Of a stretch of 64,000 bases of DNA, positions 6,849-15,894 are shown one piece after another. The translations under genes were made by a program, and so were the position numbers. Numbering within the stretch: the first letter of the stretch is position 1; each line of letters begins with the position of its first letter. The notes under the pieces were generated by a model. The model was not told the DNA's origin. It saw only the letters and a program-made list of their open reading frames with translations, and searched no databases. Origin of the DNA: Aquiflexum gelatinilyticum (GTDB lineage: Bacteria; Bacteroidota; Bacteroidia; Cytophagales; Cyclobacteriaceae); assembly GCF_024741135.1 (NCBI RefSeq), contig NZ_JANSUY010000014.1:144586-208585 (forward strand). Direction: 5' to 3'.

Positions 6849-7754
6849 ATGGAGAACTACGTTGAATATTTGAACGACATTATTGCCTACGACATCAGAT
6901 GGAATATTTATAAAACCATCCTTGTGATTTTGGTTTTGTGGCTGATCAAGAAAGGGGCTTATAAAATCATAGAAAGGGGAAATGATGTCGAAATCAAAAA
7001 GAAATTCCATTCCCGTAAGACAGTGGAATATGCACTTGTATTTATAGGTTTTTTGCTGATAGGAAATATTTGGATCATCAATTTTCAATCCATTACCACC
7101 TTTTTGGGTTTGTTGTCTGCGGGTATAGCGATTGCACTCAAGGATATTTTTGTCAACATCGCAGGATGGATTTTTATCTATTGGCGCAAGCCTTTTGATG
7201 TAGGTGACAGGATTCAGATAGGGGAATACAAAGGCGATGTGGTGGATTTGAGGTTGTTCCAATTTAGCTTGCTGGAAGTCGGCAATTGGGTCGACGGTGA
7301 ACAAAGCACAGGCAGGATAGTCCATGTTCCCAATGGTAAAGTATTCATAGATCCCCAAGCCAATTACAGTCAGGGTTTTGATTATATCTGGAATGAGCAA
7401 AACATATATATCGGATTGGAATCTGATTACAAAAAAGCCTGTAGCCTGCTAAAGGAAATCATGAATGAGCTTCTTTCACCTGATTATAAGACAATTGAGG
7501 CTGATTTGAGGAGAGCGCAAAAGGAGCACTTTATTTCTTTTAGCCAATATACGCCGACTGTTTATACCAAAATCCAAGAGAGGGGTATTCAGCTTTCGCT
7601 CCGGTATTTGTGCAAACCAAGGAAAAGAAGGGTTTTTGAACATCAGATTACAGAGGCGATCATAGACAGATTCAGGGCAGAAAAAGACATCAGGATTGTA
7701 TATCCTATTACTTCAATTTATTTGGAGAAAGGTAATAATAGTCTTGAAAATTGA
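6849..7754 (+). CDS. Small-conductance mechanosensitive channel family protein (MscS)
   Basis: 301 aa. Inner-membrane channel that opens under membrane tension to release solutes on hypo-osmotic shock. Three membrane segments are visible: about residues 18-34, 59-76 and 84-115, the last being the pore-lining TM3 (LGLLSAGIAIALKDIFVNI) followed by the beta-domain signature KPFDVGDRIQIGEYKGDVVDL. The VHVPNGKVF motif and an alpha/beta C-terminal domain complete the fold. Length is typical of MscS. It is transcribed away from dnaE with the paired operator between them, and ends at a bidirectional terminator. Assignment is firm at family level; ion preference is not known. Confidence 0.9.
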   Translation: MENYVEYLNDIIAYDIRWNIYKTILVILVLWLIKKGAYKIIERGNDVEIKKKFHSRKTVEYALVFIGFLLIGNIWIINFQSITTFLGLLSAGIAIALKDIFVNIAGWIFIYWRKPFDVGDRIQIGEYKGDVVDLRLFQFSLLEVGNWVDGEQSTGRIVHVPNGKVFIDPQANYSQGFDYIWNEQNIYIGLESDYKKACSLLKEIMNELLSPDYKTIEADLRRAQKEHFISFSQYTPTVYTKIQERGIQLSLRYLCKPRKRRVFEHQITEAIIDRFRAEKDIRIVYPITSIYLEKGNNSLEN

Positions 7755-7886
7755 ATAAACAAGCCGCTCTGTTTGAGGCTATTTTGATTAGTAAGGAGAT
7801 ATTGATTGATACTGGATATTTGTAGATATTGGATTAGAAATTATCGTTTGGTGAGTTATTGTTCAAAAAATCAAACTATCAAAATT

Positions 7887-7923
7887 AAAAAAGGCTCAAA
7901 GTGATAAATTTTGAGCCTTTTGA
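7887..7923. terminator. Bidirectional terminator
   Basis: AAAAGGCTCAAA pairs with TTTTGAGCCTTTT around a short loop, with A- and T-rich flanks on both sides. It separates convergent mscS and the gene at 7944-8594. Confidence 0.85.
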
Positions 7924-7943
7924 TTTTATTATGATCTTGCGTG

Positions 7944-8594
7944 TCAATCTTTTTTCTTCAGGTCACCCCTTTTGATGGATTGGATGAACTTTGACCAGGC
8001 AAATGGATCCATCAAAGTAAAGGGTCTTGGTCCATAGCGGTCCTGGATCTGCATTATCTGTCCCTGCTGGAAATACCTCATGTTTTCATTGCCTGAAGCA
8101 GGCATTGCTTCCGCGTACCTAAGAAGTGTCTCCGGACTCAGGTTACCTGTCCTGTCTATCGTCATAGGAGCTTCATAATTCATTGCGAGGACCTGTCTCT
8201 TGAAATCTTCTTCGGTGGGATAGGGCATGACTTCTATCTCTGATAAAGCAATCTCATCCACCTGCATGGTAAGGATCAGGGAAATTTTGTCGTCTTCGAC
8301 CCTTTCTGGGACTTTAAAGGACTGTTTCCTTAAACCTATAAAGCTGAAAATCACGCTGTCACCTTCCAAAACCGGCATCGAAAAATAGCCATATCTGCCT
8401 GAACTCGTGCCACGTCCCTTTTTTGGAACATATACGTTGACTCCCGGTACTGCATCCGTACTGTCTGAATTGAGGATGATTCCGGAGAGTTGGATAACTT
8501 TCTTTTCTCTATCCTGGGCAAAACCGTCTTCAATCCCCAAAATGAAAAGGGTGAAAAATAGGAAAACAGCTATCGGGTTTACTTTAAATTTCAA
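7944..8594 (-). CDS. Secreted protein with CarboxypepD_reg-like domain
   Basis: 216 aa. The start is a TTG at 8594, because the signal peptide (VNPIAVFLFFTLFILGI, cleavage probably after GFAQ) begins immediately after it and no ATG precedes it. Residues about 35-115 form a CarboxypepD_reg-like/transthyretin-type beta-sandwich (QLSGIILNSDSTDAVPGVNVYVP, GTSSGRYGYFSMP), the domain usually found at the front of TonB-dependent receptors. Here it stands alone with a ~100-aa tail and no plug or barrel. The likely location is the periplasm or the outer-membrane inner face. Function unknown; perhaps a stray regulatory domain partner of a receptor. Confidence 0.75.
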   Translation of the reverse strand: MKFKVNPIAVFLFFTLFILGIEDGFAQDREKKVIQLSGIILNSDSTDAVPGVNVYVPKKGRGTSSGRYGYFSMPVLEGDSVIFSFIGLRKQSFKVPERVEDDKISLILTMQVDEIALSEIEVMPYPTEEDFKRQVLAMNYEAPMTIDRTGNLSPETLLRYAEAMPASGNENMRYFQQGQIMQIQDRYGPRPFTLMDPFAWSKFIQSIKRGDLKKKD

Positions 8595-8729
8595 GGTAAT
8601 ACAGTTTATCTTATTGGATTCGCTGAACCGAATTCAGACTAATTAGGTTTTCTAATTTGGGTATAATATTAGCCTATTTTAGTTTCATTTGCTTAATTTC
8701 GACCGGGTTTTATTCGTTAAATTTACTAA

Positions 8730-9113
8730 ATGCGACTTAAAAATATCAGCTTAAGTTATGGAATGAGGATTTTTAAAGCACTTTCCGAAGAGCCGAGAGT
8801 CCGTATCCTTCATCTTTTGCTCCAAAACAAGGAACTGTCTATATCTGATCTAGAGCATATCCTGGACTTTACCCAGACAAAAACCAGTAGGCACTTGATA
8901 TACCTCAAGAACTCGGGTTTGTTGGGGAGCAGGAGGGTGGACCAATGGATTTTTTACTATATCTTGGACGAAGCCCATGAAATCATCCAGCAGATTTTTA
9001 AGTTTATCCAAAAAGACCCCAATTTCAAACGAGATCAGGATGTCTACAATATCCTGCTTTCCAATCGGGAATTGGCCATCAATAAAATAGAGAATAACCC
9101 ATACCGTAAATAG
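8730..9113 (+). CDS. ArsR-type winged-helix transcriptional regulator
   Basis: 127 aa. The N-terminal KALSEEPRVRILHLLLQ followed by LSISDLEHILDFTQTKTSRHLIYLKNSGLL is the classical ArsR helix-turn-helix (about residues 15-65), then a wing (RRVDQWIFYYIL). No cysteine metal-site of the ArsR/SmtB type is present, so it probably senses something other than metal. It lies 10 bases before a YjjG-like phosphatase, so the two are likely co-transcribed. Its operator is unknown. Confidence 0.85.
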   Translation: MRLKNISLSYGMRIFKALSEEPRVRILHLLLQNKELSISDLEHILDFTQTKTSRHLIYLKNSGLLGSRRVDQWIFYYILDEAHEIIQQIFKFIQKDPNFKRDQDVYNILLSNRELAINKIENNPYRK

Positions 9114-9123
9114 TATCTCCCAT

Positions 9124-9819
9124 TTGAAAAAGTACCGACACATTTTCTTTGACTTGGACCATACCCTTTGGGATTATGATACCAATGTGCAAGAATCATT
9201 ATCAGAGTTGTTTGAAATTTACCAGCTGATCTCAGTAGGGATTCCAAACTACCAGGCTTTCATTGACGCATTTTATCAGGTCAATTTCAAGCTGTGGGCA
9301 TTGTATGACCTTGGCAAAATCGACAAAAAAAACTTAAGGGAAACCCGATTTAAACTCATATTTGAGAAAGCCGGAGTGTTGGGGGAACATGTTCCTAAAG
9401 ATATGGAAGAGGATTTTATGCACAGGACTTCCTCCAAGCCGCATTTACTTCCCTATTCCAAAGAAATTTTGGATTATTTGAAACCGCATTACAAAATGCA
9501 TATCATCACCAATGGCTTCAATGAAAGTCAGGCCAAGAAAATGCATTCTTCTGGTCTTACTCCCTACTTTGACTTGGTAGTGACTTCTGAAACCACCGGT
9601 CACAAAAAGCCTGACCCTCAGATTTTCCAATATGCCATGGATAAATTGTCAGTTACTGCGGCTGATTGTATCATGATAGGAGACAATCCCAATTCGGATA
9701 TATTAGGAGCCATACGATCCAATATAGATCAGGTCTTTTTTGATCCACATGAAAAAGGTATCGAGCATCAGCCGACGCATACTATTCGGCATCTGAAGGA
9801 ATTAGAAGGGCTATTGTGA
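9124..9819 (+). CDS. HAD-family noncanonical pyrimidine nucleotidase, YjjG type
   Basis: 231 aa from a TTG at 9124. The HAD motifs are all present: FFDLDHTLWDYD (motif I, with the YjjG/YfnB-type TLWDY), IITNG (II), KKPDPQIF (III Lys) and MIGDNPNSDI (IV). The C1-type helical cap lies between motifs I and II. Relatives dephosphorylate non-canonical or mutagenic nucleotides such as 5-halogenated dUMP, a house-cleaning role in the cytoplasm. It follows the ArsR gene at 10 bases, so coupling is probable. The TTG start is chosen because the conserved N-terminus begins there. Confidence 0.85.
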   Translation: MKKYRHIFFDLDHTLWDYDTNVQESLSELFEIYQLISVGIPNYQAFIDAFYQVNFKLWALYDLGKIDKKNLRETRFKLIFEKAGVLGEHVPKDMEEDFMHRTSSKPHLLPYSKEILDYLKPHYKMHIITNGFNESQAKKMHSSGLTPYFDLVVTSETTGHKKPDPQIFQYAMDKLSVTAADCIMIGDNPNSDILGAIRSNIDQVFFDPHEKGIEHQPTHTIRHLKELEGLL

Positions 9820-9997
9820 GATTGTATCAAGTACCAAGATAAGGGAGATAAGAGGCCAGAACCACGTAATAGGATGTTTTTTTCAACAACCTGAGAACTC
9901 GACAACGCGAAGCAGACAACTATTACAAGAACTACAACATTTACAACTTTTCAACTTCCAATCCTCAATTTTGGCAGGTTTTCAGAAAGGGAGTACT

Positions 9998-10005
9998 TAT
10001 CTTTG
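9998..10005 (+). promoter_or_regulatory. Candidate -7 box of pruA
   Basis: TATCTTTG matches the Bacteroidota TAnnTTTG element and lies 30 bases before the pruA ATG. A TTTG about 24 bases upstream could be the -33 element, slightly farther than usual. Confidence 0.5.
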
Positions 10006-10035
10006 CCCAATCAGAAATTATAAACTCAAATAGAT

Positions 10036-11670
10036 ATGCTCAAAGGTTTTTTTAATGTTCCCAAGCCAGTCAACGAACCGGTAAAAAGTTATGCGCCGGG
10101 TTCCCCCGAAAGGATCGAACTTCAGCAGACACTAAAAGAATTCAGATCACAGCTTGTCGATGTTCCTATGTATATAGGAAGCGATGAGGTGAGGACAGGA
10201 ATCAAAAAATCTATGTCTCCTCCCCATGACCACAAGCATTTATTGGGATTCTTCCATGAGGGAGATGCCTCTCATGTGGAGCAAGCGATCAATGCTGCTT
10301 TGGGAGCAAAAGAAGCTTGGGAATCCATGGAGTGGGAACAAAGAGCTGCTATTTTCCTCAAAGCAGCTGATCTATTGGCTGGACCCTATCGTGCCAAAAT
10401 CAATGCGGCCACCATGTTGGGACAATCCAAAAATGCTTTTCAGGCAGAAATAGATGCCGCCTGTGAGTTCATTGATTTCCTTAGGTTCAATGTACAGTAC
10501 ATGTCCGAAATCTACGCACAGCAGCCTCCTGTTTCCGGTGCAGGAGTTTGGAACAGACTTGAGCAAAGACCGCTTGAGGGTTTTGTTTTTGCTTTGACAC
10601 CTTTCAACTTTACCGCTATCGCAGGAAACCTACCAACAGCACCTGCGATGATGGGTAATACCGTAGTGTGGAAACCTGCTTACACCCAAATCTATTCAGC
10701 CAACGTATTGATGCAGGTTTTCAAGGAAGCAGGCGTGCCGGATGGCGTCATCAATTTGGTTTTTGTGGACGGCCCAACAGCCGGTAAGATCATTTTCAAC
10801 CATCCTGATTTTGCAGGAATCCACTTTACCGGTTCTACCGGAGTATTCCAAAACATCTGGAAAACTATCGGAGAAAATATCTTCAAGTACAAATCTTATC
10901 CAAGAATCGTGGGTGAAACCGGTGGCAAAGACTTTGTCCTTGCTCACAAATCCGCACATGCCAAAGCAGTAGCCGTTGGGCTTTCAAGAGGAGCATTCGA
11001 ATACCAAGGACAGAAATGTTCCGCTGCTTCACGCGCCTATATCCCCTCCAATATCTGGCCTGATGTTAAAAAATACCTTTTGGAAGATTTGGCTTCAATG
11101 AGCATGGGGCCGACTGAAGACTTTACAAACTTCATCAATGCGGTCATCGACGAGAAGTCTTTTGACAAAATCTCCAAGTATATTGATAATGCCAAGAATG
11201 CAGAAGGTGTTGAAATCATTGCTGGAGGGCACCATGATAAGTCTAAGGGATATTTTATCCAACCGACTGTTATTCTTACCAAAGATCCGATGTACACCAC
11301 TATGTGTGAAGAAATCTTCGGTCCTGTTTTGACTATTTATGTATATCATGAGGAGCACTTTGAGGAAGCATTGGAGTTGGTCGATCAGACTTCGCCTTAT
11401 GCTTTGACAGGAGCCGTATTCTCTCAGGATAGGTATGCGATCGAGTTGGCAACCAAAAAACTGAGAAATGCAGCAGGAAACTTCTACATTAATGACAAGC
11501 CGACAGGTGCGGTCGTGGGTCAACAGCCTTTTGGAGGTGCAAGGGCATCCGGTACCAATGACAAAGCCGGTTCCATGATCAATTTGCTGCGTTGGGTTTC
11601 TCCAAGAACCATTAAGGAAACGTTTGTATCCCCGGTGGACTATAGGTATCCGTTTTTGGGGAAAGATTGA
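10036..11670 (+). CDS. pruA: L-glutamate gamma-semialdehyde dehydrogenase (1-pyrroline-5-carboxylate dehydrogenase)
   Basis: 544 aa, the stand-alone form (no proline dehydrogenase fused). It oxidises glutamate semialdehyde to glutamate with NAD+, the second step of proline breakdown and the exit from ornithine via rocD, which is encoded about 4 kb downstream. Catalytic residues are visible: general base E294 in VGETGGKDF and nucleophile C328 in QGQKCSAASRAY. PFNFTAIAGN and VVWKPA form the NAD site. It is a single-gene unit with its own promoter and terminator. Assignment is firm from full-length similarity to the PruA family. Confidence 0.95.
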   Translation: MLKGFFNVPKPVNEPVKSYAPGSPERIELQQTLKEFRSQLVDVPMYIGSDEVRTGIKKSMSPPHDHKHLLGFFHEGDASHVEQAINAALGAKEAWESMEWEQRAAIFLKAADLLAGPYRAKINAATMLGQSKNAFQAEIDAACEFIDFLRFNVQYMSEIYAQQPPVSGAGVWNRLEQRPLEGFVFALTPFNFTAIAGNLPTAPAMMGNTVVWKPAYTQIYSANVLMQVFKEAGVPDGVINLVFVDGPTAGKIIFNHPDFAGIHFTGSTGVFQNIWKTIGENIFKYKSYPRIVGETGGKDFVLAHKSAHAKAVAVGLSRGAFEYQGQKCSAASRAYIPSNIWPDVKKYLLEDLASMSMGPTEDFTNFINAVIDEKSFDKISKYIDNAKNAEGVEIIAGGHHDKSKGYFIQPTVILTKDPMYTTMCEEIFGPVLTIYVYHEEHFEEALELVDQTSPYALTGAVFSQDRYAIELATKKLRNAAGNFYINDKPTGAVVGQQPFGGARASGTNDKAGSMINLLRWVSPRTIKETFVSPVDYRYPFLGKD

Positions 11671-11724
11671 GATAAGAAACGAGAGGCGAGAGCCGAGGAG
11701 CGAGAGAAAAGAGGCAATACAGAG

Positions 11725-11765
11725 AAAAGACCATTGGAGCATTTAGGCTTTGGTGGTCTTTTTTC
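11725..11765 (+). terminator. Terminator of pruA
   Basis: AAAGACCA at the left pairs with TGGTCTTT at the right, followed by TTTTC. It is preceded by a degenerate GCGAGAG-type repeat (11680-11707). Confidence 0.75.
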
Positions 11766-11887
11766 TTTTAGAATTTTAAATTGTAAGGTTAATTGAAAGA
11801 AGGATACTTATGGAATTTTTCAAATAAATGATACCTAGGCTTGAAATAATTGGACAATAAATTAACTTCAAAGTTGAAAAATAAGTT

Positions 11888-12994
11888 ATGGGTAAGTATT
11901 TCTTTTTTCTTTTGGCAGTTGTTTTTTCTTGTAATTCCAAGGAATCCAAATCTCCCGAATTCATATCCGGCGAGTTGACCGAATACATTTCAGATACCAT
12001 TTACTTCGAAAAGGATGAATTCACAAAAAACCTCCCTGCCAAATTCGCTTACCTTGAAGAGAATGATAGCAGTTTCCTTTATGCATGGTATGACAAAAGG
12101 CTTTTGAAATACGGTTACCCCTCGGGCAAATTGATTTCGAGTACCAATTTTTTTGTAGAAGGTCCTGATGGGATCGGCTCTTTTATTTCGGGGAGTTTAA
12201 TTACTGAAGATGGATTGTTTTTTATCTCAGATCAGAAAGAAATTGTTCATACAGATTTTGAAGGGAAAGTTATCAGCAGATTTCCTTTGCCTGCGGTGCC
12301 GGAGGAAAGGTTGGCCGCTAATTTTTCTGCGATGAATGGCAATGACATGACCTATGATCCTGCAACCAAGACCTTGCTTTTGGCTGATGTTCCATTTGTA
12401 CTCAAAGAACCTAATATGAATTACCGGGATTGGTTATGGAAATTGGATACCCGTTCGGAAAATTTTGATTCTGTAGGCTTCAACTATCCCGAAAAATACA
12501 GGGAACTCTATGATGATCCTGAACTTGGGGTTTTTGCCCATTCCTTTATTATTGACCGCGATCTTTTTGTGGTCAATTTTCCTGCAAATGATTCCTTATT
12601 GATTTTAGATTCGGATAATGGTTTTTGGGTGGATGGACGAAGTTCCAAACCTTTGACTTTTGAAAAAGGTAAAACCGAACCTAGGGGAGAGTGGACAGTT
12701 TTTAATCCTAGTATGAAGACAAGTAGATACAAATTCACCCAATACGATCCTTATCGGAAGAGGTTGTTGAGGTATGTAAATATTGAAACAAAAGAATCAG
12801 ATTTAGAAACTTACACGAATGAAAGCAGCTTTATTCTTTTGGACAGTGAGTTCGGAAAAGTTGCGGAGCTATTTTTTAACAATCAAAAGATCATACCTTC
12901 AGGATTTTTCACACCCAATGGATTTTATCTAAAATTGGCAGAACAGCAAAGCGATGATAGGGAAGGGTATGTAAGGATTGTTTTTGATTTTTGA
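11888..12994 (+). CDS. DUF4221-like lipoprotein, predicted beta-propeller
   Basis: 368 aa. The N-terminus is a lipoprotein signal (FFFLLAVVFSC, lipidated Cys at residue 15). The rest is all-beta in appearance, with repeating short strands and features such as DGLFFISDQ, TLLLADVPF, KRLLRYVNI, which fits a six- or seven-bladed propeller of the DUF4221/6-bladed beta-propeller group common in Bacteroidota. Cell location is probably the outer membrane, facing the periplasm or surface. No enzymatic motif is visible and no operon partner. Family assignment is from memory of the pattern and is less certain than the lipoprotein call. Confidence 0.65.
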   Translation: MGKYFFFLLAVVFSCNSKESKSPEFISGELTEYISDTIYFEKDEFTKNLPAKFAYLEENDSSFLYAWYDKRLLKYGYPSGKLISSTNFFVEGPDGIGSFISGSLITEDGLFFISDQKEIVHTDFEGKVISRFPLPAVPEERLAANFSAMNGNDMTYDPATKTLLLADVPFVLKEPNMNYRDWLWKLDTRSENFDSVGFNYPEKYRELYDDPELGVFAHSFIIDRDLFVVNFPANDSLLILDSDNGFWVDGRSSKPLTFEKGKTEPRGEWTVFNPSMKTSRYKFTQYDPYRKRLLRYVNIETKESDLETYTNESSFILLDSEFGKVAELFFNNQKIIPSGFFTPNGFYLKLAEQQSDDREGYVRIVFDF

Positions 12995-13145
12995 GTAGGA
13001 GCAAAAAAGAGGTTGTGGTATTCAATTTTTTTCTTTAAGTCATTATTATTTATGACTGAATATCAAGAAAGCAATTTAGTATAATGAAAGAGGAGGCAAT
13101 AACCGATATTTGAGGAGACTTATTTTAAGGATAAGGGTTGACAAA

Positions 13146-13601
13146 TCATATATTGTTGATTTTCTTATCCGCTCTGTGATTTTCAAACATTTCGATTGCA
13201 GCCTTCAAAAGACCAAACATTCCCAGGCTTAACACTATAATTCCAATAGATAAATCTTTTAAAATTCCGGTTTCAGAGAAATAAAACCCTGTCAATCCAG
13301 AGGTCAGCAGAATTAGGATAAACAGGCTAATTATGATAATTGCAATTTTTCCCTTTCGAGGATTTTGCCATATTTTTTTGGATAACTCATTTTGAGTTTT
13401 GGAGGTATCTTGTAATGAAGAGAAACTTATTCCTAAACCCATGAAAATCAAAACCGAATTAAGGTTATCAAACATCACCTCAGGATTATCTTTAAGGTAA
13501 TCTAGTCCATAAAGGTATGGCTTAAAAGCAAAATACATTCCCAGAAGCATTAATGGGTATTGTGCATAGCTTACATAATGAAAAAACGTCTTGTAATTCA
13601 T
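13146..13601 (-). CDS. Four-helix membrane protein, unknown
   Basis: 151 aa, not recognised. Hydrophobic segments lie at about residues 8-32, 44-60, 85-108 and 113-132; the N-terminal MNYKTFFHYVSYAQYPLMLLG and the SQD-type polar loop (SSLQDTSKTQNELSKKI) separate the first and second pairs. The C-terminus is short and charged. It is a single gene between the DUF4221-like lipoprotein and ftsY. No functional residue can be named. Confidence 0.6.
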   Translation of the reverse strand: MNYKTFFHYVSYAQYPLMLLGMYFAFKPYLYGLDYLKDNPEVMFDNLNSVLIFMGLGISFSSLQDTSKTQNELSKKIWQNPRKGKIAIIIISLFILILLTSGLTGFYFSETGILKDLSIGIIVLSLGMFGLLKAAIEMFENHRADKKINNI

Positions 13602-13705
13602 TGTTTCAAGTTAAAATAGAACATTTTGAGGTTCTGCTTCATATCCTATTTTCTTGTATTAAGGAACCAATTTTTAGAAACTCAAAGAGGCCTTAGATTT
13701 TCTCG

Positions 13706-14662
13706 CTACTTCTTTTTAAAAAGTGAATCCACAAATTCCTTTCTGTTGAAAACCTGAAGGTCAGTCATTTTTTCACCTACACCAATGTATTTGACAGGGA
13801 TTTTGAATTGGTCTGAAATTCCGATCACGACGCCACCTTTGGCAGTTCCGTCGAGTTTGGTGATGGCAAGGGCTGTGATGTCAGTCGCTTTGGTAAATTC
13901 CTGCGCTTGGATAAAGGCATTCTGACCTGTGGATCCATCTAATACGAGCAAAACTTCATGCGGCGCATCGTCAATGAATTTTTGCATCACCCTTTTGATT
14001 TTGGTCAGCTCGTTCATCAAGTTGACTTTGGTGTGCAACCTGCCTGCAGTATCTATTATCACTACGTCTGCATTGGTATCAACCCCTTGTTTTACCGCAT
14101 CAAAAGCCACTGAAGCGGGATCAGTATTCATACCGTGCGATACGATAGGTACATCGACACGTTTTGCCCAAAGGATCAATTGGTCCACAGCAGCCGCCCT
14201 GAATGTATCCGCAGCACCAAGAACCACTGACTTTCCTGCTTGTTTGAATTGGTGCGCTAATTTGCCGATAGTAGTTGTTTTGCCCACTCCGTTGACACCC
14301 ACTACCATGATGACATATGGTTTTTTGTCTGCAGGTAGGTCAAAGTCTGATAGGTCGGTGCTTTGGTTTTCTTCCAAAAGACCCATAATCTCTTCTCTAA
14401 GGATTACGTCTAGTTCGGCTGTATTGAGGTATTTGTCCTTTGATACCCTTTCTTCGATTCTTCTGATGACTTTGATGGTAGTATCTACCCCTACATCAGA
14501 AGTGATAAGGATTTCTTCTAACTCATCCAATACTTCCTCATCTACTTTGGATTTGCCTACGACTGCTTTGCTTAGCCGAGAAAAAATGTTTTCGCTGGAT
14601 TTTTGTAAACCTTGGTCAAGGCTTTCTTTTTTTTCCTTCGAAAAGAAACCGAAAATTCCCAT
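13706..14662 (-). CDS. ftsY: Signal recognition particle receptor FtsY
   Basis: 318 aa from the ATG at 14662 (MGIFGFFSKEKKES); the longer frame to 14707 adds 15 residues not typical of the family and runs into the upstream terminator. This GTPase docks ribosome-SRP complexes at the membrane. It has a short N-terminal A segment, the N domain (about 20-100) and the G domain with GVNGVGKTTTIGKLA (G1), DTFRAAA, DTAGR (G3) and TKLDGTAKGG (G4/closing loop). It follows rpmB-rpmG-DUF4295 in the same direction, but a strong hairpin with U-run (14691-14728) lies in the gap, so expression depends on read-through or a private promoter. Confidence 0.95.
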   Translation of the reverse strand: MGIFGFFSKEKKESLDQGLQKSSENIFSRLSKAVVGKSKVDEEVLDELEEILITSDVGVDTTIKVIRRIEERVSKDKYLNTAELDVILREEIMGLLEENQSTDLSDFDLPADKKPYVIMVVGVNGVGKTTTIGKLAHQFKQAGKSVVLGAADTFRAAAVDQLILWAKRVDVPIVSHGMNTDPASVAFDAVKQGVDTNADVVIIDTAGRLHTKVNLMNELTKIKRVMQKFIDDAPHEVLLVLDGSTGQNAFIQAQEFTKATDITALAITKLDGTAKGGVVIGISDQFKIPVKYIGVGEKMTDLQVFNRKEFVDSLFKKK

Positions 14663-14690
14663 GTCTGTGATTTTTAAAGTCCGAATATAA

Positions 14691-14728
14691 CAAAAAAGTC
14701 CCTTCAAAGACTTAGCTTGAAGGGACTT
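14691..14728 (-). terminator. Intrinsic terminator/attenuator between DUF4295 and ftsY
   Basis: On the minus strand an 11-bp perfect stem (AGTCCCTTCAA/TTGAAGGGACT) with a 9-base loop is followed directly by TTTTTT. It lies 29 bases upstream of the ftsY ATG. Confidence 0.85.
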
Positions 14729-14752
14729 TCGATTGCAAAAAGTGCAATGAAA

Positions 14753-14905
14753 TTATTTTTTCAAGGTATCCTGAACCATCGTGGTCGGAACCATTTCCTC
14801 TTTGAAGGTGTAAGCGCCGGTTTTTTCAGATTTGATTGCTCTGATCACTTTGGCGTATGTTACTCCACCTTCTTTTTTCAGGGTTGCTACTACTTTCTTA
14901 GCCAT
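14753..14905 (-). CDS. DUF4295 protein, Bacteroidota-specific ribosome-associated
   Basis: 50 aa, beginning MAKKVVATLKKEGG and ending MVQDTLKK. This very small basic protein is found next to rpmG and rpmB in Bacteroidota genomes and is classed as DUF4295. I recall it being assigned as a lineage-specific large-subunit ribosomal protein, which fits its size, charge and operon, but I cannot verify that here. It starts 45 bases after rpmG and ends just before the terminator. It is easily missed because of its length. Confidence 0.85.
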   Translation of the reverse strand: MAKKVVATLKKEGGVTYAKVIRAIKSEKTGAYTFKEEMVPTTMVQDTLKK

Positions 14906-14950
14906 ATTTTCAAGGTTTATATCGTTGCCGGAAGCAACCTAGGTCCTAAA

Positions 14951-15133
14951 TTATTTAATTTCTTTGTGAACCGTCATTTTCTTCAAGATAGGATTGAATT
15001 TCTTCAATTCAAGTCTTGTAGTGGTGTTTTTACGGTTTTTGGTAGTGATGTATCTTGAAGTACCTGGAAGGCCTGTAGCCTTGTGCTCGGTGCACTCCAT
15101 GATCACTTGTACTCTGTTACCTTTCTTAGCCAT
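14951..15133 (-). CDS. rpmG: 50S ribosomal protein L33
   Basis: 60 aa, [17 protein letters not shown], with [17 protein letters not shown] typical of bL33. The four-cysteine zinc ribbon of the C+ form is absent; only one Cys (C14) remains, so this is the zinc-independent type. It is a component of the large ribosomal subunit near the E site. It lies 34 bases after rpmB and is co-transcribed with it and with DUF4295. Confidence 0.95.
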   Translation of the reverse strand: MAKKGNRVQVIMECTEHKATGLPGTSRYITTKNRKNTTTRLELKKFNPILKKMTVHKEIK

Positions 15134-15167
15134 CGCTGTATATATTTAAATGGTAAACCTGATCTGA

Positions 15168-15410
15168 TTATTTAATGATAACGTATCCTTTTGCTTGGGC
15201 TTCTCTCAACACAGGAGTAATTCCTTTTTTGTTGATGGTTCTCAAAGCTTTGGTACAAACCTTCAAAGTGATCCAAGCATCTTCCTCAGGGATGTAGAAG
15301 CTTTTCTTGTGTAAATTTGGATAAAATTTACGCTTGGTCTTGTTGTTCGCATGCGATACATTATTACCTACTTGAGGTCTCTTGCCGGTAATGTCACAAA
15401 CTTTTGCCAT
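15168..15410 (-). CDS. rpmB: 50S ribosomal protein L28
   Basis: 80 aa from the ATG at 15410 (MAKVCDITGKRPQVGNNVSH); the open frame upstream to 15596 encodes unrelated residues and is not part of the protein. DITGKRP and NVSHANNKTKRKF are standard bL28 signatures. It is the first gene of the rpmB-rpmG-DUF4295-(ftsY) transcription unit. Confidence 0.95.
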   Translation of the reverse strand: MAKVCDITGKRPQVGNNVSHANNKTKRKFYPNLHKKSFYIPEEDAWITLKVCTKALRTINKKGITPVLREAQAKGYVIIK

Positions 15411-15529
15411 GATATATGATCGTAATTGTATAGACGTTTTTTCAATTGAGTTTGCAAATATCGGACTTTTAGCTGAAATACCAATAGTGACAATCAAAAA
15501 TATTCCGTAAAGTTTTCCTTTTATTGAAA

Positions 15530-15662
15530 GAATATAGAGGCTAGAAGCGAGAGCCAAGATTTCCGACTTGAGATTCCATTTGAAACCTGACAACAATTAT
15601 AACGCGAAGCTGACAACAATTACAACCACTACAGCCTAACTAACTATTAACCAAATAACCAA
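15530..15662. repeat. Low-complexity intergenic words
   Basis: Contains AGAAGCGAGAGCC-type purine repeats (15541-15555), GACAACAATTATAACGCGAAGC (two imperfect copies of the GACAACAATTA unit around 15588-15620) and TAACCAAATAACCAAATAACC (15647-15668 region). Near-identical words recur at 9897-9960, 11680-11707, 40440-40530 and 56485-56560. Confidence 0.6.
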
Positions 15663-15671
15663 ATAACCCAA

Positions 15672-15833
<162 letters not shown>

Positions 15834-15853
15834 TTAATCCTAAAGGCATTTAC

Positions 15854-15861
15854 TATATTTG
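15854..15861 (+). promoter_or_regulatory. Candidate -7 box of rocD
   Basis: TATATTTG matches TAnnTTTG and lies 34 bases before the ATG at 15895. I see no convincing -33 element at standard distance. Confidence 0.4.
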
Positions 15862-15894
15862 CCAGATCGCTGTGAGCGGTGAAATTTATCCTTG

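Noticed and set aside
11095..11742. 215-codon open frame on the minus strand
   Set aside because: It is antisense to the C-terminal part of pruA and its terminator region; no recognisable features.
15411..15596. N-terminal extension of L28 by 62 residues
   Set aside because: L28 begins MAKVCDITGKRP in the family; the extension is the untranslated leader plus low-complexity repeat.
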